Part shown: piece after piece, positions 10,162 to 21,937 of the stretch
Layout of the letters: every line of letters starts with the position of its first letter
How positions within the stretch are numbered: the stretch's first letter is position 1
NCBI GenBank assembly: GCA_010015745.1
Contig: ML978223.1
Coordinates: forward strand, 62,001 to 126,000
Reading direction: 5' to 3'
Source of the DNA: Setomelanomma holmii
Taxonomy: Eukaryota > Ascomycota > Dothideomycetes > Pleosporales > Phaeosphaeriaceae
DNA length: 64,000 nt
The notes under the pieces: generated by a model
Seen by the model: the letters and a program-made list of their open reading frames with translations, nothing else
Told to the model about the DNA's origin: nothing
The model's database searches: none
Program-made: the position numbers and the translations under genes

Positions 10162-10169
10162 CCTATATA
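10162..10169 (-). promoter_or_regulatory. TATA-like box of the M28 aminopeptidase
   Basis: On the minus strand TATATAGG lies about 66-73 bp upstream of the chosen ATG (10096), the usual spacing for a fungal TATA box. It also argues that the ATG at 10138, only about 25 bp away, is not the start. Confidence 0.45.
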
Positions 10170-10936
10170 GATACCCTCGTAATTGTAAGGTAGTGTCAAG
10201 CGGCCATACCAGGACCATCGCGTGCTGGTAGACTTGCCCGGGAAAGGCAGCTGCATGAGCGTACTAACACATGGCGACATTCAGGAACCAGCGAGAACCA
10301 TAGATACCCGTTCGCAACAGACCGCTCACCCGGTCATAGGTACGGAGAGGGATTGATTGTGCCTTGGCAGGATGATGGCGGAAGATGCGCTGTGCAACTC
10401 TAGGAAGGCGATTAGCGCTCGTTCGAGCGGAGCTTCTTCGGCGGAATCTTGAAATGGCATTTGACAAGATCAGCCAAGAGCGCAAAGGAGCGAGCTACTT
10501 GGCAAACAGAACGCCACAATTTAATAACGACATCTTTGCTCGTGATAGGACGGTTTCGCCACTGTCAATGAGCTGTTATGCCGAGAGCCTGTGCTGCGTT
10601 GTAGTGCGAGTAGCGTTGACACCTGCGCGAAGCTTGAATGGCGGTCACTCCTTGGAGTGGCATTACTATCGATTGATTGGCAGACAGAAGCATGGTTCCA
10701 AGCATGTATCGAACTTGGTTTCTGTATGTCTTCAGCATCTTCCATAAGCTTCGGTTCGCGGCGCAAGAGCGGCACACTTGCGATGCCGTTCGCTTCACAA
10801 GCGGTAGGACATGACGAGGACTCAAGTCACTCGTGGACGGAAGCATTGGTCGCAAACATATTTTTGTATCAACTTGTTACACAACCGCTATGTTGTCCTC
10901 CCAGGAAGAGTGCAACGCGGTCACAATACGACTTGA
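10170..10936. other. intergenic between aminopeptidase promoter and LVIVD-type gene 3' end
   Basis: Several open frames of 60-120 codons overlap here on both strands, but none shows a domain, a start context or splice-linked exons. I read it as promoter and 3' flank. Confidence 0.35.
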
Positions 10937-12556
10937 TCACGCAACAAACCCGTCCTTGAACTTGACGATGAAAGCGCCGCGCTCCATGGTGTTGATCAGA
11001 ATGTGGCCTGACTTGAACAGCGCGTAGCTCGACCACGTGCCGACGAAATTCACCGAGCCACCTCCAGGCTGATTGTCGTCTTCTGGGTAGATGTCGAAGA
11101 ATCCGATCTCCTTGACACCGGCACCCGTCGGGTCCTCGGGGATGGATCTCACATCTAACACACGGAAGCCTGTGCCGTAGTTCGACTGGTATGCGAAGCC
11201 ATTCGCAACGTACTGATTGTGATCAATGCCCTTAGCCGCAGACTTGTAAATACCTGTCTGTCTGGGGACCTTCAAGGAGGATATATCCCAGATATAAGTG
11301 ATAGGGTTGCCGGGAATACCAGGGCCGACTTTGTCGTACTCATCGTACTCATCATCGAGGAGCAAGTACTGCTGATTCTGAGGATCAAGCACTTGACCCT
11401 GATGCGTGTATGCTGCACCCTCATAAGAGGTGTTGGAGAGGACGATAGGGGCCTTCTTGTCGGTCACATCGTAAATCGTCAGGGAATCTTCGTTGTAACC
11501 ATAGCAGATCTCGCGACCCTCAAATTCTTTATCGGGTCCACGATAGATGAGGCACTGAGCATCATGGACGTACCCGTCTTCGGACGCGCTAGAAATTCGT
11601 CAGCCTTGTCAGTACTCTGAAGCTATACAGGACTCACCATCCAGGACTTGTTGGATTTGAGGGATCCGAGACATCAATGAAAATTATACCCGACTTGCAC
11701 TTGTCATCCCTGGGCTGAGCGCCGACCGCGTAGATGAAATTCGTCTCTGGATTCGTAACGACATTGTGTGTTCGACCAGCTGGCAAGCCCTTGAAGTGAC
11801 CCACGAGGTCGTTGGAGTTACTGAAAGTCACAGGAGACGCCGGATCGACGTCAAGCAACTTCTTCATGTCGAAGATCTGAATGCCGTGACCCACCGCTTC
11901 ACTACCGATGATCATGAGATTATTTTGTCCCCTGATCTCGCGCCATGTACTGGGTGTTGAGTATTGTGGGAGACGTCCCAAGTAGGAGAGCTTGCCCTCC
12001 TTAGTGACCTCGGCGAATGCGGCACCATCCTGTTGGCCGATTGCAACGAACTCACGGCCATCATCCGACGTCCAACCTGATCACTCGTTAGCTTGAAGCA
12101 CCTCGCAATGTTCAGATCAAAGCTTACCCCACGATGAAGAGCCAACACCGCGAGTGCTTCCTAGCTCGGCATGTGAGAGGAAATGGAGAAGATCAAGCTA
12201 GAGCATGTAAGCTTCGGAAAGTCTCTTCGAATCATGGCCAACACTTACATTGCTGCACCTGAAGGTGTCTGTCGCGGTAACAGCAGTACCGTTGATGCAC
12301 TCGACTTTCTCCTTGACTTCAGCGTACTGTTCGGACTTGTATGCACCAGCTGCTTCCTGGATTGCCCAGTGTTCCTGGAGAGCATGTAAGCAATGAGCCT
12401 GAAACACTTCAAAGCTGCACGAACCTTTTTGAGTGCAACGTTATTTGCGTGTCTAATGCCAGAGTCGTATAATTCCGCAGCTTTGACCTCGTCCTTGGGC
12501 ATTTCCTTCGCTACCGCAAGAGCGGCGAGCGACAGCAGGGCACCTTGTAGAAACAT
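10937..12556 (-). CDS. secreted choice-of-anchor B / LVIVD-repeat-like protein
   Basis: Five exons on the minus strand, 12556-12425, 12374-12249, 12197-12128, 12076-11638 and 11588-10937, give 472 residues with consistent phases. All four introns are 48-52 bp with GT...AG ends. The N-terminus FLQGALLSLAALAVAKE is a signal peptide. Recognisable blocks are LDLLHFLSHAELGS (exon 3), GWTSDDGREFVAIGQQDGAAF (exons 3-4), GIQIFDMKKLLDVD, GRTHNVVTNPETNFIYAVGA, SEDGYVHDAQCLIYRG, HQGQVLDPQNQQYLLLDDE and GTWSSYALFKSGHILINTME. These are typical of choice-of-anchor B proteins, secreted beta-propeller-like proteins with LVIVD-type repeats. The biochemical role in fungi is not established. No break is seen. 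Confidence 0.85.
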
Positions 12557-12625
12557 ATCGGCGGCTAGCTACGTGATTGCTTGTAGAACAGAAGGTCAAC
12601 CATGACTGAAGACATCCACGACCTC

Positions 12626-12631
12626 TTTATA
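12626..12631 (-). promoter_or_regulatory. TATA box of the choice-of-anchor gene
   Basis: TATAAA (minus strand, in the context GTATAAAGAGG) sits about 70 bp upstream of the ATG at 12556, a normal fungal position. Confidence 0.5.
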
Positions 12632-13859
12632 CAACTACTACAAGGCCACGGAGCTGCTCGATTCGCAATCGAGCCTATGGCAAACCCGGCAGGTATCATG
12701 GCTGCCTGTCCTTCCCGATGTTGAGCTCCACATCGTGTCCCATCGCACCAAGCACGAGTAAAGCCATGATTGGCAAGCCGGAGCTGTCGTGAAACGTATA
12801 GATGGCCTTGAGTGCCACGCAGCATGCGAGATTGGTGAAGGTAAATGAATAAAAGCTTCAAGCGTGGAGTATATGACCGGATAGGAAGGCCACTTCATCT
12901 AAGCTCGCTTGGCAACATGGATTACTATGGCTGGGCGCGCGCGGAAGGAGGATAAATTTGACATGCCGGATCTGCCAAGACGCAGATCATTGAAAGCACC
13001 CCTGATAACGGTGTTCGCAAGGCGATGCAATATCCTGTAGGCCTTCGCGATGCAGTTAGACGAAGGAAAGCAGTTGTATCAGTTTCGTGTTTCGTGTAAG
13101 CTTTCCGCACCACCTCAAGAGCCACAAAGACGCGGCCTGAACCTAACCTACAACGGCTGCCACTTTCGGCGTATTGTAACTTAGTGACAGTCCAATATAG
13201 GTGCTCTCATGTGCCAGATAGCATCATTGCAGGGCCAGTTGGCGAAAGCCACACGCGCAACGGTCCGCTCGGCAAGGCTTCGTGGTGCATCGGGAAGGTA
13301 CATCGAAGATGCACTTTCGAGTGACCATCGCGTAGTATTGTATTTGATGGGAAATGTCCGAATGTGGATGCTGAGGTTCGTCCCTCGGTAGATTCGATGC
13401 TGCTCACATTGCCTCAGCGGCTATATGCGGAGCGATTCGAACCGAGCAGGTATCCTGCTGAAGGCGAGCATGAGGCTGTCGCGTGAATCTTGCGCGCTTC
13501 GACCCTTTGTAAGGCTTCGGACAAGGCTGTCTGCTTCCTCGCGTGATATCGTGTTGTGGGTAAGGTGGCTGCGGTGGAGCCCCTTCCGCTTGAGCCGTAT
13601 GTCCAGCGGGTCGTGGCTGCGCCTGCCGCCCACCAGCAGAAATTACGTCACGCGCAGGAACTTTTTTCAGACATCACAACAAGCGGGAGATGCATGCTGG
13701 GGACAGCAAAAGTTGCAGAAAGAATGCTTCTAGTTCTATCTGTTCAGTCATGCCATGAGTTTTGTCGTCATCCATGTATCGTAACGCCTACCGCAGACGC
13801 GAGTAGAGCTCGTCAAATGTTCCATCCTCCGTGGTTAGCTGAGACCTGCCAGCAGCCGT
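12632..13859. other. intergenic, ~1.2 kb
   Basis: No gene recognised. Short frames on both strands lack domain signatures or splice partners. It includes the 5' flank of the choice-of-anchor gene and the 3' flank of the HAD gene. Confidence 0.4.
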
Positions 13860-14657
13860 CTACAACTTGGCCTCAACCTTCTTCAGACACTCCTGGAACT
13901 CCTTCCAGTCGTACATGATGGCAGCGCACTTGGTCTCCTCGGTGAGGAGCTTGGCCATTTGCTCCATCTTCTCCTTGCCCTCCTCTATGCCGTAGATGCC
14001 GACGTATCCGATGCAAGGGATGCCAGCGCGCATGGCGGCAGTAGCGCCACTCTTGCTGTCCTCGACGGTGACGGCCTCAGAAGGCTTAACACCGAGCTGC
14101 TTGGCGGCGTAGAGGTAGATGGCGGGGTCAGGCTTCGAGCTGGGCGGGTCGAGCGAAGTAGCGGCCGAGTAGACGTGCTCGGGAGGGAAGAAGTGAGCAA
14201 TGCCAGCCTTCTCGATGGAAGCGACGACACGGCTCTTGGCTGAGGTGCTGACGACGGACATGGGGTAGCCTTGCTCCTTGAGCTTGTTGAGCTCGGTGGT
14301 GACACCAGGGCACTCGACAGCCTTCTGGCTCAGCTTGGTGGTGACAGCGTCAAGCTCCTGGCCGACGAAGCTCTCGAGATCCTCATCGGTCATGGTGAAG
14401 TTGTGCTTCTTCTGCAGGCCCTTGAGCATGCCGCGGAAGTTGTGGCCGACAAAATCCTCGAGCAGCGAGTCGGCTGTGTAGGTGGCATCGATGTTGTACT
14501 TCTTCATGACGGTGTTGGTAAGGTCGGCGCAGGCCTCGAAGGCGAAACGCTCCGACTGGACAAGCGTGTTGTCGCAGTCGAGCATAATATACTTCGCCTG
14601 CCATATCTGTTAGCGCGGGGTAGTGGGGAGGGTGCATGTGGTGGTTACCTTGCCCAT
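13860..14657 (-). CDS. HAD superfamily phosphatase (beta-phosphoglucomutase/sugar phosphatase-like)
   Basis: Two exons: a three-codon first exon 14657-14649 (ATG GGC AAG), a 51 bp intron (GTAACC...GGCAG) and exon 2 14597-13860. The product has 248 residues, the usual length for subfamily IA HAD hydrolases. Motif I is LDCDNTL (Asp10 nucleophile and Asp12). Motif II is VVSTSAKSR, motif III includes SSKPDP, and motif IV is TVEDSKSGATAAMRAG with a typical GYVGIYG turn after it. The cap (VGHNFRGMLKGLQKKH and following) is the alpha-helical C1 type. The family removes phosphate from small sugars or related metabolites in the cytosol; the substrate cannot be deduced. Without the tiny first exon the start would be Met8, directly at motif I, which is why the split model is preferred. 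Confidence 0.88.
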
Positions 14658-15550
14658 GGTTGCGGTTGTGGTAGTGTTGGTGTTTGTATGGTAGAGGTGA
14701 GGTCAATTGATGACTAGAGGGTTGGCAGAGTGTGGTGGGAGTGATGAGTGGGTAAAATGAAGGTTTTCTGTTGGGGACCGAGTAAATAAAGTACAGTAGC
14801 GCTCCCAAGCACTGAGCTGGCAGGAGCGGTCGGCGGCAGGGAAAGGCGGGGCCGTGCGCTACGTCATTGGCTCCATCACCGCAAGCGTGGGCGGTCTATT
14901 GGTCGGGCGTCTGTCGCACCGTTGCATCTCTCACCTCTATCCTCTCACCTCGATACCCCACAATATCGCAGAGATTGCTTTTGCGATACGTTACAAGTTG
15001 TTTCAGGGCATTTTGACTCAATCGCCTTTCCCTTCACCTTCAGCACCCGCTTCATCGAGTGGTCATTAACCCCGTCCCCACGAAGTCGCCCTTGGTCGTG
15101 CTTTCTTTTCTGAGTTGCGCACATTTTTTTCAGTTTCGCTACAAGTTTGTGTTACTCTATCTACACTTGGACCATCATCACGAGAACCACTGTCCCCCAC
15201 TTGATGGATTCGAGAACTGCATCGACCACGAACACGGTGTGCGGAGAACACAGTTCCTGCATATGGCGGTGATGCGTTTGCATCGTCGCGTGGTCCCTGC
15301 ATGCACGATCGACGCCTTCAATACTCAACCCCACCAAAGCCTATCGTGAGAGCAGTTGCACAAATCTACCTGGCGACTGGCCACGACGCGCAATCTTTCG
15401 CCAGGTCGCAAGTACAACCAGGACTCTGCCATGGCATGGACTATGCAAGAGTCATAGTCCCATCGCCCATACTCCTGCATCTAGTTGGTTTGGGCATTTC
15501 GGTTAAAGTGAGGCATATGCCGTTGCTGATAAGAGATAGATCCGCATCGG
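14658..15550. other. intergenic
   Basis: The shared flank of the HAD gene (promoter side) and of the interrupted gene at 15551-16315. No coding sequence is supported. Confidence 0.4.
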
Positions 15551-16315
15551 TTACTGCCACGGGTCTCCGTGATAAGCTCTCACATTTCCACCATCATATC
15601 GGATATGCAAATCAACGCATCTCCCAGGCTGCATTTCTGCATTCATTTCCTTGAGTCTTCTTTCCGCATCCTGGGCAAGAACGTGCCCGCTATCGGCATT
15701 GAATTCATGAAAATGCCTCTCTTGTCCCAGTCTCACTTTCTCTTCATCCAACGCCATCACGAGGTCCGGTCGGAAACACTGGAGGTACGGCATTCGCACG
15801 ATTGTATCTGCCCAGGCCGAAACGTCGATTCAAGGATGTGGGTCCATGTAGTCGAAGTATGCGTCAAAATCGTTCAGGGAGGCTTCACAAAAGTATCTAA
15901 CATGCTTGACATAGCCTCGAAGAAGACCATGCAACCGTGCGGCAAGGCTCGCGTCAGGTCGATACCACATGTAGCCCGCCAATTAAGACTCACGCAAGAC
16001 CGCGCGGCACGTGTTCCCAATAGCCTCCAGCCAGCGCACGAAGATTGGATAATATTTATAGCCATATGCAACGACCAAGAAGCGTTGAGAGGCATAGAAG
16101 AGTGTCCGGCTCTCATACCGGATCTCCTTCCTCATCTCTCCGAGCGCTTGCAGAATGTCCAGAGCTTCGTATTCAGGCGGATTGCTTCTCTCGCAAAGCT
16201 GAAAGCCACGAATTTGTTCTTCTGCAGGTACGATAAAGAGATTCTTCGCTGGCACGAGAAGATGTGCATATATAACATTACGAATTCCGGGCGGAAACAT
16301 ACAGAAGCTTCCCAA
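15551..16315 (-). pseudogene. F-box-like fungal family protein with two in-frame stops
   Basis: A single minus-strand frame runs from 16315 to 15551 (about 254 codons), broken only by TAA at 15983-15985 and TGA at 15830-15832; all three segments are in the same frame. The N-terminus FPPGIRNVIYAHLLV is the F-box-like motif of large fungal families of hypothetical proteins (LPxEIRNxIYxxLL). It is followed by EALDILQALGEMRKEIRYESRTLFY, the usual second block. After the first stop the sequence continues sensibly (LRGYVKHVRYFCEA) and ends HIRYDGGNVRAYHGDPWQ. CAA-to-TAA and CGA-to-TGA changes would each explain the stops. No function is known for this family. It could be a recent pseudogene or, less likely, contain assembly errors. 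Confidence 0.6.
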
Positions 16316-17216
16316 GCCTAATCTAGCACTTCCCGCAGCACTGGAGTAACGAAGAGAAGGAATAGCAGAGGTGTCTTAATGCACATGCATCTCACTCGGC
16401 GAGCTCTGCGGACTCGTATGTTCGATATGACTCAGTGGTGTAGCTGTCGTGTTGAAGTTGGGAGTACGTATCATCTGTCGAATCAGGATGCACAGTCCTG
16501 CCGGAGCTGCAGTCGCGATGTGCCTTCCTTAAAGGCATTCGTGGAAGGAGCTCCTCTTCATACGCTCAGTTCCAATGCTCATAGCCTTCAGGATGCTTCA
16601 TCATCCAACTGCCTGCGTGAAGTCGCAGAGGCTGCTGCGCGGCAGCTTCACAAGTTCGGACCTGTCGCGTCTCATTCTCGGACTTGCACATTCGAAGAGC
16701 CTTGATTGAGCGTGCGTTTGTATAGCGAAGGTGAGGTTGGGACCTTGAAGTTTATGCGCGCGGTAATGAACGGATCAGTGCATGCTCGGTCACATATCGC
16801 TTTCGCTTTCGGAGTGCGCATTCCACCACATACAAATCTGGGGAACCGCGGAGCAGCGGAGATCTCGCATGGACAATTCGACCACATTTCATAAACCTGG
16901 AATGCATTCGCCTCAGAATCTTCCATCAAGGTGATCGGCCATTGCAAGAATTCCTCCGATTGGTCGATGCCATCGACTACGACGTTGCGTACCCGCTAGT
17001 GTATCATGGACGGCTAATCTCCGTGTCGAGAAAGCTAAATTGCAAGGTTGAAACCCGGTGCTAATACTAAGCTCATCTATAGACTACTCGTTAGTGCGGC
17101 TGAGTTTATTTCCATCAAGGTTAAAATTGGTGCTCGTGACACTTGACAGACATACAAATGCTAAAGCAAGCTCCCTCGGTTCTGACATTTTGTCTTCCCA
17201 GACCACAGTCGACAAG
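16316..17216. other. intergenic
   Basis: No supported gene. A minus-strand frame at 16947-16672 (91 codons) has no recognisable features. The right part is the promoter side of the esterase gene. Confidence 0.35.
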
Positions 17217-18268
17217 ATGCTTAGTCGGAACACATTGCTCTCGATACTGATATTGGCGGCCCTCGGGCCCGCTGAAGCCCTCCGCTACCTTGGACGCGTG
17301 AATCCCGCCACTAAAGAACTGACCTGGTCAAACACTGGTGTCTCATTCACCTTTACTGGCTCATCCGCAACTATTGGCTTCGAAGGCCTCAGCGGCACCA
17401 GCAGCGCCGAACTCATCATCGACAGAAAATCAACATACATCTCCAATCTCTCCGGCATGTCCATCTCCACACCCGTAAACCTCACCCGCGGCCAGCATAC
17501 AGTTACCCTCAGGAAGTCCTCCGAAGCCCTCTTTGGCTCCATCTACATCAGCAATGTCACCACCGACGGACGCTTCGGCGCCGACGTAGCGCCATCAAAA
17601 CGGAAAATCGAAGTCATCGGTGACTCTATCACCTCCGCATACGGCATTGGCGGGGCATTGCCATGCACCAACACCGCCGCCTAGAACTCATTTCTGAAGG
17701 CTACTCCGTACGCACCGCTGCCGCATTCAAAGCCGATCTGAGCATCATCTCCTGGTCCGGAATAGGCATAATACGGAACTACGACTCCGGCGGCTCAGAT
17801 ACCGGACCCATAATGCCCGTCCGCCACACAAAGTACGGCGCCAACGACGCTGACAACTCTTATCCATTCCCGCGGTCTGACGCGCCTGACGCCGTGGTCA
17901 TAAATCTGGGCACAAATGACTTCGGCCACAATACGCGCCCCGTCCTTTCCGCCACAGATTACACAGCCGCGGTCGTCAAATTCGTCAAACAGATTAAATC
18001 CAGCTACAAAACGAACCCAGCATTTTTCCTACTAACAAGTCCGATGCTAAACGACGGGTACCCAAGCGCAGAAGAGGCGCAGCACACGACGCAATTCAAT
18101 GCATTGAATGAGGCGGTCAAGCAGTTGAACGGCACGGCGAAGGCAACGGTCGTGGATTGGCCGCTGCAGGGGAGTGATCTGGGATGTGATTATCATCCGA
18201 CGCCGAATACGAATGAGATTGCAGCGGGGAAGTTGATTGCGGCGATGGGAAAGGTGTTAAGGTGGTGA
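17217..18268 (+). pseudogene. secreted SGNH/GDSL esterase (CE2-like), interrupted by a one-base frameshift
   Basis: The ATG at 17217 starts a signal peptide (SRNTLLSILILAALGPAEA). An N-terminal jelly-roll region follows (YLGRVNPATKELTWSNTG), then the SGNH nucleophile block EVIGDSITSAYG. Right after PCTNTAA the frame hits TAG (17682-17684), while the natural continuation LELISEGYSVRTAAAF is found one base out of frame. The second part carries IISWSGIGIIRNY, NLGTNDFG (block III) and CDYHPTP (the catalytic Asp-x-x-His), with a normal end at 18268. All catalytic residues are present if the lost base is allowed for. CE2 esterases remove acetyl groups from plant or fungal polysaccharides. No intron fits the break. 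It is either a very recent pseudogene or a consensus error. Confidence 0.7.
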
Positions 18269-19336
18269 GAATTGCTAGAAGAACTCTAGAGAAGTGGAAT
18301 TGGAGTTTACATAACGTCACATGAAAGTTGTTAGCTTGCGAGCTGTGTTAGGCTATGTCGCCCTTGTGATAGGACAGTATTTCCACTGACCAAGCTTCGA
18401 AACTCGGAAAATATTGGCAAAAAGGAGCAAATGTGCACAAAACGTGGACCGAAAAGCTACTCCGGGCAATTAGAAGTATCTCCATAAGCCGTCTGAGTAA
18501 GTTTAGTGTCGAATCATCGAAATCGGAACTAACAGGAATCAAACCAGCAAGCTCGAGGTTATGAGTTGGTGTCGCAATTGGAAGTGTCTCTACGAGGACT
18601 CGTGGTTTGAGCTGCTTGATGACATTGAGTAAAATGATTGAATGAATATACTGCAACTAATCAACTTTCATCTTAATGTGCTGGAGGTGCTCATTGCTTT
18701 GTTGTGCTATTGAGGCTGTGGGTGTATAAGTGGGGCTAAGCGAGGGCAGTATGACAGGCTCGGCACCAGGTGAAGGAAAGGAGTGATGTGGAATAAGGAG
18801 CAAATACCTCTCCACACTATCGTCGTTTAAATGGCCAACCTCAGCTATTCATATCAACTTGTGACGTATACATCGTGCCCGTATTCTCTGTTCAACCATT
18901 GTCAACGGATCCTTGAGCAAATAGAGCCGTGTTTCTCACCAGCAAAACAGTGATACATAATCATATATACGTAGAAAGGCGTGCAGTGTCTAGGCTAAGT
19001 AATCATCCAGTATAAATACACTAGTACACACCACGCCACTTCACCCACTACCTCCTAGAACTTTTAATACCTAGCCACGCCTGCTCCAACTCCTCTTCGA
19101 CGCGCCTCACCCAATGCGCATTCTCTCTGCGCGCACTATTCATCCATCATTGTGGTATCCTGGCTACCTCGAACAAACAAAAAGTAGGCCTTCGAGGAAG
19201 ACACATCGGCATCGAGTGCGTGTTTCTATTATCGCATGACTAAGGCTGATGGACTTCACCATACCTTACATTTATATTCTTCACACCCGAGTGCCCGTAA
19301 TCATTCACCCTATGGCTACCCTGTATCAGCGTCCCG
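18269..19336. other. intergenic, ~1.1 kb
   Basis: AT-richer than its surroundings, with no supported open frame. I see no repeat or mobile element in it. Confidence 0.4.
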
Positions 19337-20521
19337 TTACGAAATCTCGCTCTTGACCTCCTTCATCACTCGCACTTTCTCCTTCCTACTAGCATACTTG
19401 TCCTTCAACTTAGCATACTTCTGAACTATTCTCTCATACCTCTGTTCCTGCGCAACGCTCTTCTGCTTCCAAGACTGCGCCTCATCTTCAACCGCGCCGC
19501 GCTTGCGCTTCTCTTTCGCAAGCTTAGTCATGGTAATCTCGGTCTTTGTCTCTTGTGCTGTGAACTTTGCTTGGAGATTGGCGAGTTCCTTGTGGTGAAC
19601 TTGTCGCTGTTGCGTGAGGTCGCTATCGATGTCGGCTTCGTAACGCAAGAGATTTTCCTGTGATTCATTATTTTTCTGTAATGCTGGGAAGGGTGAAGGA
19701 ATAAGAGTGGTCTCACGATGAGGGATGCACGTGTGGTGCGATCTGTGAAATAGCTGTCAGCGTGAGTATGTAGGTATGGGGTGCAAGCACATTCAGCTTG
19801 GAACTGAACGAGAAGGCGTGGCATCGATGTCGATGAAGGTCTTCTCCGTAGGCATGACTTCGGAAACAGCAAATTCACGTTCGCTGTGGACTTCAGCTAC
19901 ATGCGGCACCATGTCGGGCACGTTATGCTCCGCTTGACCTGAGCACTGAGCTTCGATAGCGCGAGACTTCTCCAGCTGCGCATGTCTCGCCATATCCTCC
20001 GTCTTCTGGTTTCTCTCGAGCTTCAAGCACGTAAACTTGAGATTGGCAAGCATATCCGTACCCGATGCGTTGTGGATCCGCTGAAGTCGGCTAGTGAGCA
20101 GGAAAATGAAGTGGATGACTGTCTAGAACACTTCCTTTTCGAACTTGCGAGCCTGACTTCGTCCTCGCTTCGAGTCTGTCGAACCAGCCTGCGTGGCGCC
20201 CATTAAGCAGAACGGGGCGTCGAAGTACACACGGGCTCTGTGAGCATCCGGAACCAGTTCGCAGAACCCGTCGGTCCGACCAAATTAGTAGCGCACGTCA
20301 TGGCCGTTTGTGTATCCCCAGACAGGCGGACCGCCGTTCCTTTGCCAGTAGTGTCCGATGCGAAGCATGTCCGCTTGGCGACCTTCGTGATCGCCGTTCA
20401 TGTAGGAGATCGCTGCGAACTCGTAGGTGCTAGCGTTGGTAATAATTTTGAACTGGGCCGAATAGAGTTTCCTGGCATGCTTTGTGAAGTCGTCGAGGCT
20501 GTACTGCTTTGCTGCTGCCAT
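19337..20521 (-). pseudogene. hypothetical coiled-coil protein, probably interrupted
   Basis: From 20521 a minus-strand frame encodes AAAKQYSLDDFTKHARKLYS and continues to a TAA at 20285-20287; the same frame then continues (FGRTDGFCELVPDAHRARVYF) to about 20123. A possible 48 bp intron (GTGTTC...CTTCAG) leads to ANLKFTCLKLERNQKTEDMA (20053 on). After two further possible introns, 19648-19337 encodes a highly charged coiled coil (VHHKELANLQAKFTAQETK, KYAKLKDKYASRKEKVRVMK). I do not recognise the family. The exon structure of the middle (19650-19800) is unresolved because the frame stops at 19793 before a clear donor. The TAA at 20285 looks like a nonsense codon, since the sequence on both sides reads like one protein. 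Coding character of the ends is fairly clear; one intact gene is doubtful. Confidence 0.4.
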
Positions 20522-20642
20522 GATGGGCAGATGCGCAACGACGTCTTACACCCTGTCGGGGGGTCTTCTAGTGACTGTGGCAAAGAAAAGCGCCGAAAGC
20601 TGTACTTCAACTACACCTGCCTATGGCAATGTAAGTACAGAG

Positions 20643-20669
20643 TGTTGTTGTTGTTGTTGTTGTTGTTGT
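20643..20669. repeat. (TGT)9 trinucleotide microsatellite
   Basis: Nine perfect TGT/ACA units lie in non-coding sequence upstream of the coiled-coil gene start and downstream of the DUF3237 gene. A simple slippage-prone repeat. Confidence 0.9.
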
Positions 20670-20830
20670 ATTGAGAGGATCCTGCGCGGTCACAACAAAC
20701 AAACTGTAACCAAAAAAGCGAAGACAAGCTTTCGTAGCGATACAATTAGTCGATGAGACGTCTCGAAAAGTGCCGCATATAAGAGGCAAACAGCGTCGGA
20801 CCATAGAGGCGTATACCTTTAATGCAACTC

Positions 20831-21565
20831 CTACATCACAACCTTACTAACCTTATACTCCACCACGACTCCGTCCACGCCCTCCTCGTTCGTAACAAAA
20901 TGTCCTGCGGCAACGTACGTTCCGTTCTCCAGATCCTGTAGGTCATCGTCAGCTTCCACCGTGATCAACACCACTTCAACCTTAGACTGAAGTCTAACAT
21001 GATTCACTTACCTTGTACTTCTCACTCCCCGTCTCAAACGAAAAACCCACAAAACTATCCCCATATTCCGTCGTTTTCGCATCCGGCGATCCACCCAAGA
21101 TAGCTTTGACACCGGCAGTAAGCGCCACCGTGCCTTTGTAGTACATTGCGAAGACGGTGCCGTCGTTGTTCCTGCTGGCGTCAGATACTGATCGAGAATA
21201 TGTGATTGTGTAATGGAAGGAATTGCGTACTTTACTTGCGATCGGACGTCTAGTCTCATATGCGACCCGCTCGCATCGTTATGGATATAGTCGTATCCAA
21301 CGCCATGCCTATCTCACATCAGCTCACATCCCCAATCCCTTCCTACTCTTTATGTAACAGTCCCATCCAGTCCTTAACCCTTTACTCAGGCTGCTTACAA
21401 TTCCGCATCGAGTTTCGGCTCAAACCCCTCCTCGCTCTTCACCGTCCCACTAACCATCGGCACAATAACCAGTTGACTCCCAGCCTGTCCTCCGACTTGC
21501 ATAGGCGCATCGATAGTGACGCGGACTGTGAAGGCGGGTTGGAGGGAGGGAAAACTTGATGGCAT
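20831..21565 (-). CDS. DUF3237 / UPF0311 family protein
   Basis: Four exons: 21565-21399, 21308-21231, 21171-21012 and 20935-20831, 169 residues, phases consistent throughout. Conserved blocks are PAFTVRVTIDAP (N-terminus), VIVPMVSGTVKSEEGFEP, GVGYDYIHNDASGSHMRLDVRSQVKNNDGT (split over exons 2-3), MYYKGTVALTAGVKAI, YGDSFVGFSFETGSEKYK and LENGTYVAAGHF. Splicing uses the donor GTACGC at 21230 rather than the nearby GTAAAG, because only this restores the conserved VKNNDGT. The family forms small cytosolic lipocalin-like barrels of unknown function. The gene is intact. Confidence 0.88.
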
Positions 21566-21937
21566 GTTGGAAGATTTGTTGTTGAAGATTTGTTGGCTTC
21601 GAGGAGCGAAAATAGAAGGGGTCCAGGGAAAGAGGTGCTTCTGAAGTTTGCAGGCTTAGGATACTTGCAGGGAACGTAATGTATGTGAAGTTATGTATCG
21701 CACCATGGGGTGAGGTTCCGCAAGAGGCGAACTACATATGGAAGCTACCCCGCCTCGCGCCCCACCTCGTTTTTACTCCCGTTGTACCGATGACGGAAGG
21801 ATACCGCGACTATCAAGATCAATTCCAAATTTATGAACTATAATCCTACCCGGAATTTCCCATCCTTGCACTGTAATCCATGTGTCCTGCACCATTTATG
21901 ATGCGCGAACATTATCCGCAAGCTTGACAAGAACACA

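Noticed and set aside
13425..13918. Overlapping ~100-codon plus-strand frames before the HAD gene
   Set aside because: No domain, no agreement between frames and no splice pattern; chance open frames.
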